Notes: generated from the letters alone by a model not told the origin. A DNA stretch of 64,000 nucleotides from Pseudomonas uvaldensis (GCF_021271205.1 NZ_JAIWKS010000016.1:35602-99601), one strand, 5' to 3'. Positions 25,061-34,093 are shown, counted from the first letter of the stretch. Made by a program: numbers and translations.

Positions 25061-25109
25061 GAGTGAACTGCCCCCAGAAAAACAGCCCAGAGGACACCCA
25101 GATCAGAGC

Positions 25110-26210
25110 CTACAACCGCCCGGCAGGCGCATACGGCGCAGGATCGATCACCGGCTCACGCCCCAACATCAAATCAGCAAACAACTGACACGACGCCGGC
25201 GCCAGCACCAACCCATTGCGGAAATGCCCGCAGTTGAGCCACAGACCCGCAACGCCCGGCACTTCACCGATATACGGGATACCCTCCGGCGAACCGGGTC
25301 GCAACCCCGCCCAATGCCCAACCACCTCAGCATCGGCCAGGGCCGGGATCAACTGCTGCGCAGAAGCCTTCAGGCTTTGCAGCGCGTTATCGGTCGGCGT
25401 CTTGTCAAAACCTTCGCGCTCCAGGGTGCTGCCCACCAGGATATGTCCGTCGCGACGCGGAATCGCGTAACGGCCCTTGGCCAGGACCATGCTCGACAGG
25501 AAATCCGACGCGCACTTGTACAGGATCATCTGACCCTTGACCGGCTCGACCGGCAACTTCAGCCCTAACGTCTTGAGCAACTCACCGCTCCAGGCGCCTG
25601 CGGCCAGTACCACTTGATCGCCACGAATCGGTCCGGCCGAACTCTCTACCCCGACAACCCGCTCACCGTCGCGGATGAACCCGCCGACCTCACAGTGCTC
25701 ATGAAGCGTGACATTGGGCAGCGCCAGCAAGGCAGCCTTGAGGGACTTCACCAACCGGGGGTTGCGCACGTTGGCAACGTCGGCCATGTAGATCGCTCGG
25801 GAAAACCCCGCCCCCAGCACCGGCACGGCATCATGGACAGCAGAGATATCCACAGCCTTCAACGGACGCCCTTCCCGCCTGGCCCAGGCCAGCGCTTCGT
25901 CCTGATCGTCCAGGTCCAGCCAATACAGACCGGTAACATGCACTTGCGGGTCGACCCCGGTGGCCGCGAGCAGACGCTGCCCCAGCTGTGGATAAAAATC
26001 CTGCGACCAATGCGCCAGTGCCGTGACAGCCGGGCTATAGCGCCAGGGGTAGAGCGGCGACACGATACCGCCACCGGCCCAGGACGACTCCTGGCCAACA
26101 CTGGAACGGTCCAGCAGAACCACGCGTTGGCCTTCCGAGGCCAGATTGAACGCCGTCAGCAGGCCGATGACTCCGCCGCCGACAATCACCACTTGCTGTT
26201 GCCTGGTCAT
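25110..26210 (-). CDS. thiO: Glycine oxidase ThiO
   Basis: A 366-residue FAD enzyme of the D-amino-acid oxidase family. The N-terminal dinucleotide fold is VVIVGGGVIGLLTAFNLA at residues 7-24, and the conserved HWAGLRPGSPEGIPYIG and LNCGHFRNGLVLAP blocks close the active site. In thiamine synthesis it turns glycine into iminoglycine (dehydroglycine) for the thiazole ring. It is the last gene after the minor pilin operon, 52 bases after pilE, but has no known part in pili; synteny with PAO1 shows the same order. No TPP riboswitch is seen. Confidence 0.9.
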   Translation of the reverse strand: MTRQQQVVIVGGGVIGLLTAFNLASEGQRVVLLDRSSVGQESSWAGGGIVSPLYPWRYSPAVTALAHWSQDFYPQLGQRLLAATGVDPQVHVTGLYWLDLDDQDEALAWARREGRPLKAVDISAVHDAVPVLGAGFSRAIYMADVANVRNPRLVKSLKAALLALPNVTLHEHCEVGGFIRDGERVVGVESSAGPIRGDQVVLAAGAWSGELLKTLGLKLPVEPVKGQMILYKCASDFLSSMVLAKGRYAIPRRDGHILVGSTLEREGFDKTPTDNALQSLKASAQQLIPALADAEVVGHWAGLRPGSPEGIPYIGEVPGVAGLWLNCGHFRNGLVLAPASCQLFADLMLGREPVIDPAPYAPAGRL

Positions 26211-26262
26211 GTTCTGATTCGACTCATAAGACAGGGGCGCAAACGGCGCCCGAATGAAAAAC

Positions 26263-26664
26263 TCAGCGACCCCAGCAATCCTTGGCGGTCAAGCCGGCAG
26301 CGGCATTGAGCATGCTTCGCGCCCCCGTGTTGTTGATCGTGAAATCGCCACACTTGTCCGTAGCCATGGACGAACCGCTTTTGCGCACGGCGGTCAAGGT
26401 AAAGCTCTGGTCCGCCAGCGTCTGTGTAATGGTGTAGAAATCATTGCCACTGCTCAGCCCGGTGGCATTGGTGTACACGTTGTTCTTCGAGTAGTAGCGC
26501 TCGAGGATCTGAGCCTGCTCCGATAGCAGACTGGCTATTTCGGTACGTCGGCCTTTTTTCATGTACTCGGTCAGGCTCGGGTAGCCGACGGTGATCACGA
26601 TACCAATGATGGCGATCACGATCATGATTTCAATCAAGGTAAAACCCCGGTTGGATTTGCGCAT
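26263..26664 (-). CDS. pilE: Minor pilin PilE
   Basis: A 133-residue type IV minor pilin. The leader MRKSNRG is cut before FTLIEIMIVIAIIGIVITV, with Glu5 present. The C-terminal half has a Cys pair (DKCGDF...KDCWGR) for a disulfide, and the GRRTEIASLLSEQAQILERYY helix is typical of PilE. It lies nine bases after pilY1; the small pilY2 gene known between them in P. aeruginosa is absent. Minor pilins with PilY1 form the tip complex that starts pilus assembly. Confidence 0.93.
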   Translation of the reverse strand: MRKSNRGFTLIEIMIVIAIIGIVITVGYPSLTEYMKKGRRTEIASLLSEQAQILERYYSKNNVYTNATGLSSGNDFYTITQTLADQSFTLTAVRKSGSSMATDKCGDFTINNTGARSMLNAAAGLTAKDCWGR

Positions 26665-26673
26665 ACCTACCTC

Positions 26674-29600
26674 TTACTGTATTTGCCGCCACATGATGCG
26701 ACGGCTGCCGCCAACGGCTTTCCCCAGCAGGTCAGTAATACCGCCTCCGGAATCGTTCACGACCATGTTGGTGGCTCCGTTGGCACTGACGACTGCACTC
26801 AGGGTCGGGATACCACCGGTGAAAACCACCCCGGCGGAGATCGTATCGAGGCTGCTGAGTGTGCCGTCCCCATTGGTATCGAGCACCGCATAGTTGAGCA
26901 TCTTACCGTTGAAAGCATCCACTTCGATCAGTTTGCCTGTACCGAAGCTGGCACAGGGGTCGGTGGTGTCCACCGCGGCGGTGGTGAAGACCACACGCCC
27001 GAGCACCAGGTTGGCCGGGTTGATGACCCGCTCCCCGGTCAACGCGTTGTTGTACACCAGAGGCAAGTACCAGCCTTTTTTCGCGGGGTAAGTCACGTCG
27101 GTCTGGCTGGTGGTCACGAACTGCCCCGTGCTGCCTGAAAACACGCCGGTGATCGACTGGGCCTGCAGACTCGACACCGTGATCGCCCCGGCGCCACCGA
27201 CGGCATCCCAGATCGAATAGAACGCTTGCAAGTCCTTGTTGAGCTTGTCGGCTGTTTCATTGAATTTGCCGGTGCCGAAGAACACCTGGACCCCGCCCTG
27301 GGGGTTGTCCGCCAACAAAGGCTGCACGGTGATCGGCTGGGTCGCGCCGCCCGGCGCGGTGAACAAGGGTTGACCGGCAAATGCCACGCCCCAGGTGTTC
27401 GGAGAGGTGCCGCTGAGGTCGAACTTCCACATCCGTCCCTTCAAGTCGCCACCATAGGCCGCCTGAACCACGTTCTGGGAGTTGACCCGAAGCTTGACCG
27501 AGGACAAGCCATTATCGGTCTCGCTGCTGTTGATGACGATTTTCCTGATCAACGATCCGTCACGGATATCCACCACGTACAACGCCGCCACGCCGGAGTT
27601 GCTGCCGTAGCCATTGGAAATGAAGGCGGCCCAGCGACCATCCGCCAGACGAGCTACCTCGGGGCGCGCGTAGGCGTAGCCCAGGTCATTGAAAGTGTGC
27701 GCCGTGTTGGCAACGGTCGGCGCGCTGATTTCCCACAACGCCCGGATCGTGTTGCCTGCCGTCGCGTCGTACAGCTGAACGGCAAAGAATGATTTGCCCC
27801 CGGCCCCTGTTCCCCCAACGGCAACGGTCTTCCAGGCGCTGCCCGATTGCGTATCGAACACCCCGACCTGCCCGTCCACCAGGAACTTGTGGCTGACACC
27901 GTTGATGTAGTTGACGTCGGCAATGGACTGCAGCGATGGCAGTACGCTCGACGGCATGTAGGCGTAGCGGCGCGTGCCATTGGCGCTGTTGATGACATTG
28001 AAGAAACCGTCGTTGGCGTTCACCACCAGGCTGCTGTTCATGCTCGCGGCCTTGGTTGTCAGGTACGTGCTGTAACTGGTGTCGTTCACCAGGTCCGCGG
28101 CAGTCTGGTCATTGGGCGAGGCCAGCACCAGGGGTGAGTTGATGATGTCCCCCAGCAACAGGCTGCGCACCTTCAGGCCGGTTTTGTTAGTGCCCTTGCT
28201 CCACTCCACCAGATCGTTGCCGGTGATCCCCGTAGGCAGGTTCTGGCTGAGACTGGCTTGCTGGGCGGGCGAAAAGTTGGCGTAGGCCAACGTTACCGGC
28301 ACGTTGGTCGCGGTGTTCCATGACTGGTAAATCGGCGCCGTGGCGCCGGGTACGATGGTGGTATTGGTGGTCCACTGCACCGCCGCCGTGTTGACCGTGC
28401 CTGTCGAGTTGAAGCCGAACGCCCGGATGGTACCGTGCCAGTCCTTGGGGTCGTAGGTGGTCTGGTAGAAACTGGATGTGCTGGAGAGCGTGGCGCTGTT
28501 GGCGGTGCCGCCGCCCCCTGATCCGGCCTTGGATGTGATGTCGCTCAGGGCCGATGACAGAGCCGAGTTAAGGCCTTCGCTGTCGGTCGCCGGGTAATAC
28601 CGGCCAGCACCGTAACGGGCAGCATCGGACAGCATCTGGTTGTTGACAGCGAAACCGACGGTGTAGGTGTTGAGGTACTGTCGGGGAAAGTCCGTCGAGT
28701 TCCAGCCCTTGCCAGTGGCATCCGTGCCGGTGGAGCGCATGTCGATGTCGAAGGCGAATTTGGCGATGTCGTCCAGGTAAAGCGTGTCGCCCTCGCCATC
28801 GCCACTGAGGTTGTCGCCATCGTTGGTGCCGATGCCATCCCAGTTCGGCAAGCGCGGACCGCTCGTCGAGGTTGCCTGCGGGTCGTTAGTGGGAAACGTC
28901 CGGTCGAACGTGGGCAGGCCATCGGTGATCACCACACCGAAGTTTTTTTGGCACCGATACTGGATCGGGCTGGTGTAGGTGCTGGGGGTGCCGTTGTAGT
29001 ACGGTGCCATGCCCCTGAAGTAGCGGGTGACTTCGTAGTAACTCTCGGCCAGTGGAGTGTTCGCGACAGCGCCCAAACCATTGATGGCGTTGACCAGCGC
29101 TGTGTAGTTGGAGTTGGCCTGGGTCTGGGTAACACTGCCGCTGACGGGCGATAGGTCGCTGATGGCCCGGACAATGTACCCCCCCGGGCCGGAGTTCCCA
29201 CTGTTGGGCGGATTGAAAGTGGCCAGGCCAATGCGCAAGGCGCGGTTGCTGGCGACCAGATCGTTGGAAACGTCACGCGCCACGTTTATCCGATAGTCGG
29301 AGGGGATCACGCCTGTGGTGAAGTCCCGGCTCGAACCATTGGCCAAGGTTACGAGATAGGCCAGGTACCTGGCGGTATAACGGGTATTACCGCCGCCCAC
29401 GGGATCTGGAAGTCGAAGACAGACCCGGCCAATGCCGGAGCGATAGAAACCGTACCAGCCAGACGAACAGCCACCACGCAGCAGGCTCAGCAACAGGATA
29501 TTCGAGTCGTCCAGGTCTAACTCATACCTTTCATTGCAATTGCTGCTGGTGCTGCATGCATACGTGCGCGTTTGCGCCGCCGTTGGATCGAACCCCGCCG

Positions 29601-29787
29601 CCCAGATGATGTTGTTCATACTCCCCGAGTCATCGATCAGCAGCATCACGTTCGGCGTTACCGCAGCTGCACTCAGCAATGGCGAATCCGATGGCGTGAA
29701 GGCATGGACCGGAGCTGTGAGATAAAGGCTGAGCAGTACGCCCCACAGCGCCTGCCTCCAGCCACGAAGAGCCTCAATATTTCGCAT
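26674..29787 (-). CDS. pilY1: Pilus tip adhesin PilY1
   Basis: A 1037-residue exported protein at the pilus tip. The signal peptide ends after VHA (about residue 29). A von Willebrand A-like domain starts with VMLLIDDSGSMN, the MIDAS metal site. The C-terminal half is the PilY1 beta-propeller, with a calcium loop DTNGDGTLSSLD near residue 980. PilY1 promotes extension, adhesion and surface sensing. I start at ATG 29787, which overlaps the end of pilX by 14 bases; the longer frame has no signal peptide. Two other acidic loops (DGDNLSGDGEGD, near 318-330) may also bind calcium. Confidence 0.93.
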   Translation of the reverse strand: MRNIEALRGWRQALWGVLLSLYLTAPVHAFTPSDSPLLSAAAVTPNVMLLIDDSGSMNNIIWAAGFDPTAAQTRTYACSTSSNCNERYELDLDDSNILLLSLLRGGCSSGWYGFYRSGIGRVCLRLPDPVGGGNTRYTARYLAYLVTLANGSSRDFTTGVIPSDYRINVARDVSNDLVASNRALRIGLATFNPPNSGNSGPGGYIVRAISDLSPVSGSVTQTQANSNYTALVNAINGLGAVANTPLAESYYEVTRYFRGMAPYYNGTPSTYTSPIQYRCQKNFGVVITDGLPTFDRTFPTNDPQATSTSGPRLPNWDGIGTNDGDNLSGDGEGDTLYLDDIAKFAFDIDMRSTGTDATGKGWNSTDFPRQYLNTYTVGFAVNNQMLSDAARYGAGRYYPATDSEGLNSALSSALSDITSKAGSGGGGTANSATLSSTSSFYQTTYDPKDWHGTIRAFGFNSTGTVNTAAVQWTTNTTIVPGATAPIYQSWNTATNVPVTLAYANFSPAQQASLSQNLPTGITGNDLVEWSKGTNKTGLKVRSLLLGDIINSPLVLASPNDQTAADLVNDTSYSTYLTTKAASMNSSLVVNANDGFFNVINSANGTRRYAYMPSSVLPSLQSIADVNYINGVSHKFLVDGQVGVFDTQSGSAWKTVAVGGTGAGGKSFFAVQLYDATAGNTIRALWEISAPTVANTAHTFNDLGYAYARPEVARLADGRWAAFISNGYGSNSGVAALYVVDIRDGSLIRKIVINSSETDNGLSSVKLRVNSQNVVQAAYGGDLKGRMWKFDLSGTSPNTWGVAFAGQPLFTAPGGATQPITVQPLLADNPQGGVQVFFGTGKFNETADKLNKDLQAFYSIWDAVGGAGAITVSSLQAQSITGVFSGSTGQFVTTSQTDVTYPAKKGWYLPLVYNNALTGERVINPANLVLGRVVFTTAAVDTTDPCASFGTGKLIEVDAFNGKMLNYAVLDTNGDGTLSSLDTISAGVVFTGGIPTLSAVVSANGATNMVVNDSGGGITDLLGKAVGGSRRIMWRQIQ

Positions 29788-30253
29788 AGACGCTCTCCAC
29801 AACGCTGCGCTGGTTATTGCCCACCACCGCCACCGCCGTGATCCGGTACAGGGTCGCCGACGTATTGCTGGGCACGTTGACCGCCGTGAGCGTGGTGCCA
29901 ATGTTCTGCACGCCATAGAACCCGCCAGGAACGGCAATCCAGTTGACCCCGGAGGTGGAATTGCGCCCCGCCGCCGTCAGGGTCGCCGACTCGGCCGGCG
30001 GCGCGCATTGGATCGCGGTGGTACAAACCGGCAATGAATAGGTCTCCACCTGCACGGCGCTTTCGCCCATCCTCAACGCCGCCTCGGCCAACTGGAACGA
30101 CTGGTTACGCAGCATGGTGCTACTGGTCATCTTTTCCTGGAGGGTGGCGCTCTGCATCGACGACAGGCCGATGAGCGTCAGGAGCAGCAGAAAGACGAGA
30201 CTCACCAGCAAGGCCATGCCACGTTGGTTGTGTCGAGTGGACGTCAGCATCAT
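29774..30253 (-). CDS. pilX: Minor pilin PilX
   Basis: A 159-residue minor pilin. The leader ends RG before MALLVSLVFLLLLTLIGLSSMQ; the mature residue 5 is Val, not Glu, as is normal for PilX/GspK-type tip pilins. A Cys pair (VCTTAIQC) lies in the middle. The start is ATG 30253, with GAGGGG about 6 bases ahead, 10 bases after pilW. The 3' end overlaps pilY1, so translation of the two is probably coupled. Confidence 0.9.
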   Translation of the reverse strand: MMLTSTRHNQRGMALLVSLVFLLLLTLIGLSSMQSATLQEKMTSSTMLRNQSFQLAEAALRMGESAVQVETYSLPVCTTAIQCAPPAESATLTAAGRNSTSGVNWIAVPGGFYGVQNIGTTLTAVNVPSNTSATLYRITAVAVVGNNQRSVVESVYAKY

Positions 30254-30263
30254 GAGTCGCCCC

Positions 30264-30977
30264 TCACAACAACCGGTTGCGCAAAGCGGCAACCACGTTG
30301 TAGGTCTGATCGCGCACCACGTTTCTGGGGTCGAAGAGCGTCAAAGTCAGGCGTACGCTACGGATCAGTGCCGGGTCGGACGGATTGCTGTTATAGCTCG
30401 ATGCCGCGATGTCCGTAGCGCTGCTGGCCACGCCGAACGTCACGGTGAAGGCCCGCACGTTATCCACCAGCACCGCCATGGTCGGGTTGCCGGGCCCGGA
30501 GCCCATCAACAACTGATTATTGCTGAAGCCGTAGATCAACCGTCTTATCGGGAACGCCATCTGCCCCGCCGCTGGCGCCCGCACGCCGGTGTAGGCAGTG
30601 GCCGAAGTGCGGCAATCGGACACCACGGTCCAGGCCGGCACACCGCCACTGCTGCCTACATCCGCGGTCACCAGGGTCAGCCTCAGGTTGGCGTTGTCCC
30701 AGCGAATGGGCGTGACCTGGCTGGCATTGAAATCCCCTGCCTGGGACGCATCGGTGATGCTTCCCAGGCAGCCGAACATGCCCACCATGCGAAGCTCCTG
30801 AAGCATCTTGCTCAGTGCGAAGCGAGCGTCTTCCTGCATCACCGCCGCGGCGTCCTGACTGATATAGGTGTTCTTCGCGGCGATGAAGATCTGCACCACA
30901 CCCAGCACCACGACCAGGCTGAGCACCAGCGCGATCATCAATTCAATCAGACCGAAGCCCCGACAGCGTCTGTTCAT
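30264..30977 (-). CDS. pilW: Minor pilin PilW
   Basis: A 237-residue minor pilin, longer than the others as usual for PilW/GspJ. The leader MNRRCRG is cut before FGLIELMIALVLSLVVVLG, with Glu5. The head carries the AKNTYISQDAAAVMQEDARFAL helix and Cys residues near 70 and 120. Its start overlaps the pilV stop by four bases. Confidence 0.92.
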   Translation of the reverse strand: MNRRCRGFGLIELMIALVLSLVVVLGVVQIFIAAKNTYISQDAAAVMQEDARFALSKMLQELRMVGMFGCLGSITDASQAGDFNASQVTPIRWDNANLRLTLVTADVGSSGGVPAWTVVSDCRTSATAYTGVRAPAAGQMAFPIRRLIYGFSNNQLLMGSGPGNPTMAVLVDNVRAFTVTFGVASSATDIAASSYNSNPSDPALIRSVRLTLTLFDPRNVVRDQTYNVVAALRNRLL

Positions 30978-31432
30978 GGCGTCGCCACCGGGTCGACGGC
31001 AACGCGGCTGGTCAGCACGAAGCTGCGTCGCGCCTCGGCCGCATTGCTCGTATTGGCGGCTCGCGCATCGTCCCAGGAAATGGTGATGGTGTAGACCCGC
31101 TGGTTCAGTGCAACGGTGCCGGTGGCCGTGGCACCGCCGAAGGCGATGATGTTGGTCTTGAAATCGTAAAGATCCTGGTCCCTCGCCACATTGAGGTTCG
31201 GCGAGCTGGGTGGCGTGACGGTGTAGTCCGCACCGGAATTGGCGCGAATGCGGTCCAGCAGGTCATAAGCGATGAAACTGGCCTGGCTGGTCATGCGCGA
31301 ACTGTCGGTGTACTTGAGCGCATTGAGCTGGATCATTGCCGCCCCCAGCAAGCCCACGCCGAGGATCAGCATCGCCACCAACACCTCGATCAGCGTCATG
31401 CCCTCCTGTGTCCTTTTACTGCAATCCGTCAT
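30974..31432 (-). CDS. pilV: Minor pilin PilV
   Basis: A 152-residue minor pilin. The leader ends EG before MTLIEVLVAMLILGVGLLG; the mature first residue is Met, and Glu5 is present. The helix continues with AAMIQLNALKYTD, typical of PilV. I use ATG 31432, which overlaps the fimU stop by four bases; a longer reading start lies inside fimU. It lacks a clear C-terminal Cys pair. Confidence 0.92.
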   Translation of the reverse strand: MTDCSKRTQEGMTLIEVLVAMLILGVGLLGAAMIQLNALKYTDSSRMTSQASFIAYDLLDRIRANSGADYTVTPPSSPNLNVARDQDLYDFKTNIIAFGGATATGTVALNQRVYTITISWDDARAANTSNAAEARRSFVLTSRVAVDPVATP

Positions 31433-31902
31433 CCGCAACTTCCACCCAATACGATTCGTCCGTTGAGGCAAACACTCAGCGACCTGCTCTGCGTCCCTCG
31501 CACATAATTGAAGGTCACCGGCGTAGTCGATGCCGACAACCCTCCAAGGTTGTTGAAATCAATGCGGGTTACCTCTGAGGTTAGCGTCAGAGTCGCACCG
31601 CTGCTCATCGCTGGAACAACCCGCAATACATTGGCTGGCGTGCCCGTGCTGTCGTATACCGTCAGTTCGCTGCTCCAGGCGCTGCCAAGGATCGTGGGGC
31701 GAATGCGTATCGTGGCGCCGCGGTCGATCGCGGTCATGCGGGCAAAATTCAGCGCCCGGCGCAGATCGCCGATCTCGGTGTCGGCCTTGGTGCGCTGCAT
31801 CGAGCCGGTGAATGCAGGCACCGCCATCGTGATGAGGACCAGCAACACGCCGAGGGCGACCAGCACCTCGATCAGCGTGAAACCTTTTGTACGAAGATCC
31901 AT
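31429..31902 (-). CDS. fimU: Minor pilin FimU (GspH/FimT family)
   Basis: A 157-residue minor pilin and first gene of the fimU-pilVWXY1E operon. The leader MDLRTKG is cut before FTLIEVLVALGVLLVLITMAVP, with Glu5. The head domain shows the GspH pattern (DLRRALNFARMTAIDRG) and two C-terminal cysteines (VCLNGRI...GSCG). The ATG follows GGAGGG by 6 bases, directly beside a 12-bp palindrome. In P. aeruginosa this operon is controlled by AlgR; I see only a partial match to that site. Confidence 0.9.
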   Translation of the reverse strand: MDLRTKGFTLIEVLVALGVLLVLITMAVPAFTGSMQRTKADTEIGDLRRALNFARMTAIDRGATIRIRPTILGSAWSSELTVYDSTGTPANVLRVVPAMSSGATLTLTSEVTRIDFNNLGGLSASTTPVTFNYVRGTQSRSLSVCLNGRIVLGGSCG

Positions 31903-31913
31903 CGATGCCCTCC

Positions 31914-31925
31914 GCCGACGTCGGC
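31914..31925. promoter_or_regulatory. 12-bp palindrome abutting the fimU Shine-Dalgarno
   Basis: GCCGACGTCGGC lies immediately before GGAGGG of fimU, 12 bases from the ATG, in the fimU/FimT-like divergent spacer. It could be a binding site near the start or a leader hairpin. Confidence 0.4.
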
Positions 31926-32029
31926 TATACCTGCCTCTACAAGCTAGAACAAACCATTGCCACAACAAGCCCTGCCCCACCATTGATTGCACTACCACGC
32001 CGTTCCACGCTCTCCAGGGAGGAGACGCC

Positions 32030-32539
32030 ATGCACCAACAGGGCTTCAGTCTGATCGAACTGCTCATGGGACTGGCAATTGCCGCGATTGTTCTGCCATG
32101 GGCTGGATCCGGCTACAAAGCCCTCATCGAGTCCATCGAGCGCAAGGAAGCCGCCCGCCTGTTGGCCAGCGGCTTGCGTACCGCACGAAGCGAAGCCATC
32201 ACACGCAACCAAACGGTGGCGATCAAAGGAATAGACAACGATTGGAGCCAAGGGTGGCAAATCATCCAGGACGGAGATGACCAGGCGTTGCTGATACAGC
32301 GCAGCAGCGGTGCTCGCATCATCGGCAACTGGGCGGTGAAGCATTCGGTGAGGTTCGCCGGTCATGGGCAGGCGCTGCTGCCCAGTGGCGCGTTTCAAGC
32401 GGGCACTCTACACATTTGCGCGAAACACCAGCCGGTCAGCCACCACCAGGTGGTGCTGTCGCGTACCGGGCGCGTCAGCCTGCGCAGCAAGGAGGCCGAG
32501 CAGGCGCTATGCGAGTTAAAGGAGGGAGCGGACCCGTAG
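32030..32539 (+). CDS. fimT: FimT-like GspH-family pseudopilin, divergent from fimU
   Basis: A 169-residue prepilin-like protein. The leader MHQQG is cut before FSLIELLMGLAIAAIVLPWAG, with Glu5. The following AARLLASGLRTARSEAITRNQTV is the GspH/FimT signature, and two cysteines lie toward the C-terminus (HICAKH...ALCELK). The start is ATG 32030 with GGAGG 6 bases ahead. FimT of P. aeruginosa sits at this place and in some bacteria binds DNA in uptake. The tail overlaps the end of ispH on the other strand by 24 bases. Confidence 0.85.
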   Translation: MHQQGFSLIELLMGLAIAAIVLPWAGSGYKALIESIERKEAARLLASGLRTARSEAITRNQTVAIKGIDNDWSQGWQIIQDGDDQALLIQRSSGARIIGNWAVKHSVRFAGHGQALLPSGAFQAGTLHICAKHQPVSHHQVVLSRTGRVSLRSKEAEQALCELKEGADP

Positions 32540-33463
32540 TTCCTTGGGCATGGAAAAGGTGATGTTTTCCTCGCGACCGGCCAGCTCGTCGGCCCCGGTG
32601 GCGCCCCAGGCCTGCAATTGCTGGATCACGCCACGCACCAACACCTCCGGTGCTGAAGCACCGGCGGTAATACCGATGTGCTCGACGCCCTCGAACCAGC
32701 TGCGTTGCATGTCCTCGGCACCGTCGATCAGGTACGCCGGCGTCCCCATGCGCTCGGCCAGCTCACGCAAGCGGTTGGAATTGGAACTGTTCGGGCTACC
32801 GACCACCAGTACGACATCGCACTCGTCGGCCAATTGCTTGACCGCATCCTGACGGTTCTGGGTGGCGTAGCAGATATCATCCTTGCGCGGCCCGCCAATA
32901 GCCGGGAAGCGCGTACGCAGGGCGTCGATCACGCGGCTGGTGTCATCCATCGACAAGGTGGTCTGGGTGACGAAGGCCAGTTTTTCCGGGTTACGCACCT
33001 GCAAGGCCGCCACGTCTTCCTCATCCTCGACCAGGTAGATCGCGCCGCCATTGCTGGCGTCGTACTGCCCCATGGTGCCTTCGACTTCCGGGTGCCCTTC
33101 GTGGCCAATCAGAATGCATTCACGGCCGTCGCGGCTGTAGCGGGCCACTTCGATATGTACCTTGGTCACCAGCGGGCAGGTCGCGTCGAACACCTTCAGG
33201 CCACGGCCAGCGGCTTCGGTCCGCACGGCCTGGGAAACCCCGTGGGCACTGAAAATCACGATGACATCATCCGGCACCTGGTCCAGCTCCTCGACGAAAA
33301 TGGCCCCGCGACTGCGCAGGTCTTCGACGACGAATTTGTTGTGGACCACTTCATGGCGCACATAGATGGGCGGCCCGAAGACTTCCAGGGCGCGGTTGAC
33401 GATTTCGATCGCCCGGTCCACCCCGGCGCAGAAGCCACGGGGGTTGGCGAGTTTGATTTGCAT
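32516..33463 (-). CDS. ispH: 4-hydroxy-3-methylbut-2-enyl diphosphate reductase IspH
   Basis: A 315-residue iron-sulfur enzyme, last step of the MEP isoprenoid pathway, giving IPP and DMAPP. Its three cluster cysteines are in RGFCAGVDRA (residue 12), DATCPLVTKVH and DICYATQNRQ. It is the last gene of the murJ-ribF-ileS-lspA-fkpB-ispH run, 192 bases after fkpB with a REP pair between. The last 24 bases overlap the convergent fimT gene. Confidence 0.96.
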   Translation of the reverse strand: MQIKLANPRGFCAGVDRAIEIVNRALEVFGPPIYVRHEVVHNKFVVEDLRSRGAIFVEELDQVPDDVIVIFSAHGVSQAVRTEAAGRGLKVFDATCPLVTKVHIEVARYSRDGRECILIGHEGHPEVEGTMGQYDASNGGAIYLVEDEEDVAALQVRNPEKLAFVTQTTLSMDDTSRVIDALRTRFPAIGGPRKDDICYATQNRQDAVKQLADECDVVLVVGSPNSSNSNRLRELAERMGTPAYLIDGAEDMQRSWFEGVEHIGITAGASAPEVLVRGVIQQLQAWGATGADELAGREENITFSMPKELRVRSLL

Positions 33464-33534
33464 GCTGTGCCTCGTGTCTTGCGCAAGGACTGATCACTTG
33501 CCAGGAACAATGGGTATCTCATTTGGGAGCGAAT

Positions 33535-33627
33535 CTGTGGGAGCAAAGCTTGCTCGCGATGAACGATGACACGATCCTTCAGTTGAAACGTGTCGCCTGC
33601 ATCGCGGGCAAGCCTTGCTCCCACAGG
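33535..33627. repeat. REP pair (REPIN) between fkpB and ispH
   Basis: CTGTGGGAGCAAAGCTTGCT... at 33535-33561 and the inverted CATCGCGGGCAAGCCTTGCT... at 33599-33627. It lies within a presumed operon, so as RNA it may stabilise or separate the upstream message. Confidence 0.85.
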
Positions 33628-33655
33628 CTCGCCCACACAGCCAATCGAACAGTGC

Positions 33656-34093
33656 TTAAACCGCCTTGACGTCGAGGATTTCCACTTCGAAGTTCAAGGT
33701 CTTGCCCGCCAGCGGGTGGTTGAAGTCCACGGTCACCTGGGCGTCGTCAAATGCCTTCACCACGCCCGGCAGTTCGGTATTGGCGGCGTCGTTGAAAATC
33801 ACCAGCAGGCCTTCGGACAGCTCCATGTCCTGGAACTGAGAGCGTGGCATGGTCTGCACGTTCTGCGGGTTGGGCTGACCAAAGGCGTTTTCCGGCGCAA
33901 CGACTACGGTGCGCTTGTCACCGGCCTTGAAACCGAAGATCGCCGCTTCGAAGCCTGGCAGCAGGTTGCCATCACCGACCTTGAACACGGCCGGGGCCTT
34001 GTCGAAGGTGCTGTCGACGGTGTCGCCGTTTTCCAGGTGCAGGGCGAAGTGAAGTTTCACTTCAGTGTTTTGAGCGATGCGCTGCTCAGTCAT
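33656..34093 (-). CDS. fkpB: FKBP-type peptidyl-prolyl isomerase FkpB (SlpA-like)
   Basis: A 145-residue cytoplasmic SlpA/SlyD-class FKBP that speeds proline isomerisation in protein folding. The FKBP half (VKLHFALHLENGDTVDSTFDKAPAV) is split by an inserted flap with DKRTVVVAPENAFGQPNP. It lacks the His-rich tail of SlyD. Its ATG overlaps the lspA stop by eight bases. The ileS-lspA-fkpB-ispH order is widely conserved in gammaproteobacteria. Confidence 0.93.
   Translation of the reverse strand: MTEQRIAQNTEVKLHFALHLENGDTVDSTFDKAPAVFKVGDGNLLPGFEAAIFGFKAGDKRTVVVAPENAFGQPNPQNVQTMPRSQFQDMELSEGLLVIFNDAANTELPGVVKAFDDAQVTVDFNHPLAGKTLNFEVEILDVKAV

Noticed and set aside
24810..25097. 95-residue minus-strand frame with a lipobox-like LLSGC segment
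   Set aside because: It runs through the structured repeat and its flanks; the N-terminal part looks like a lipoprotein signal, but the rest is translated repeat sequence. Kept as doubtful, not called.
26211..26262. TPP riboswitch before thiO
   Set aside because: The 52-base gap after pilE is too short and lacks the conserved TPP motifs.
31995..32010. AlgR site in the fimU spacer
   Set aside because: CCGTTCCAC differs from CCGTTCGTC at two of nine positions and lies on the FimT side; not strong enough to call.
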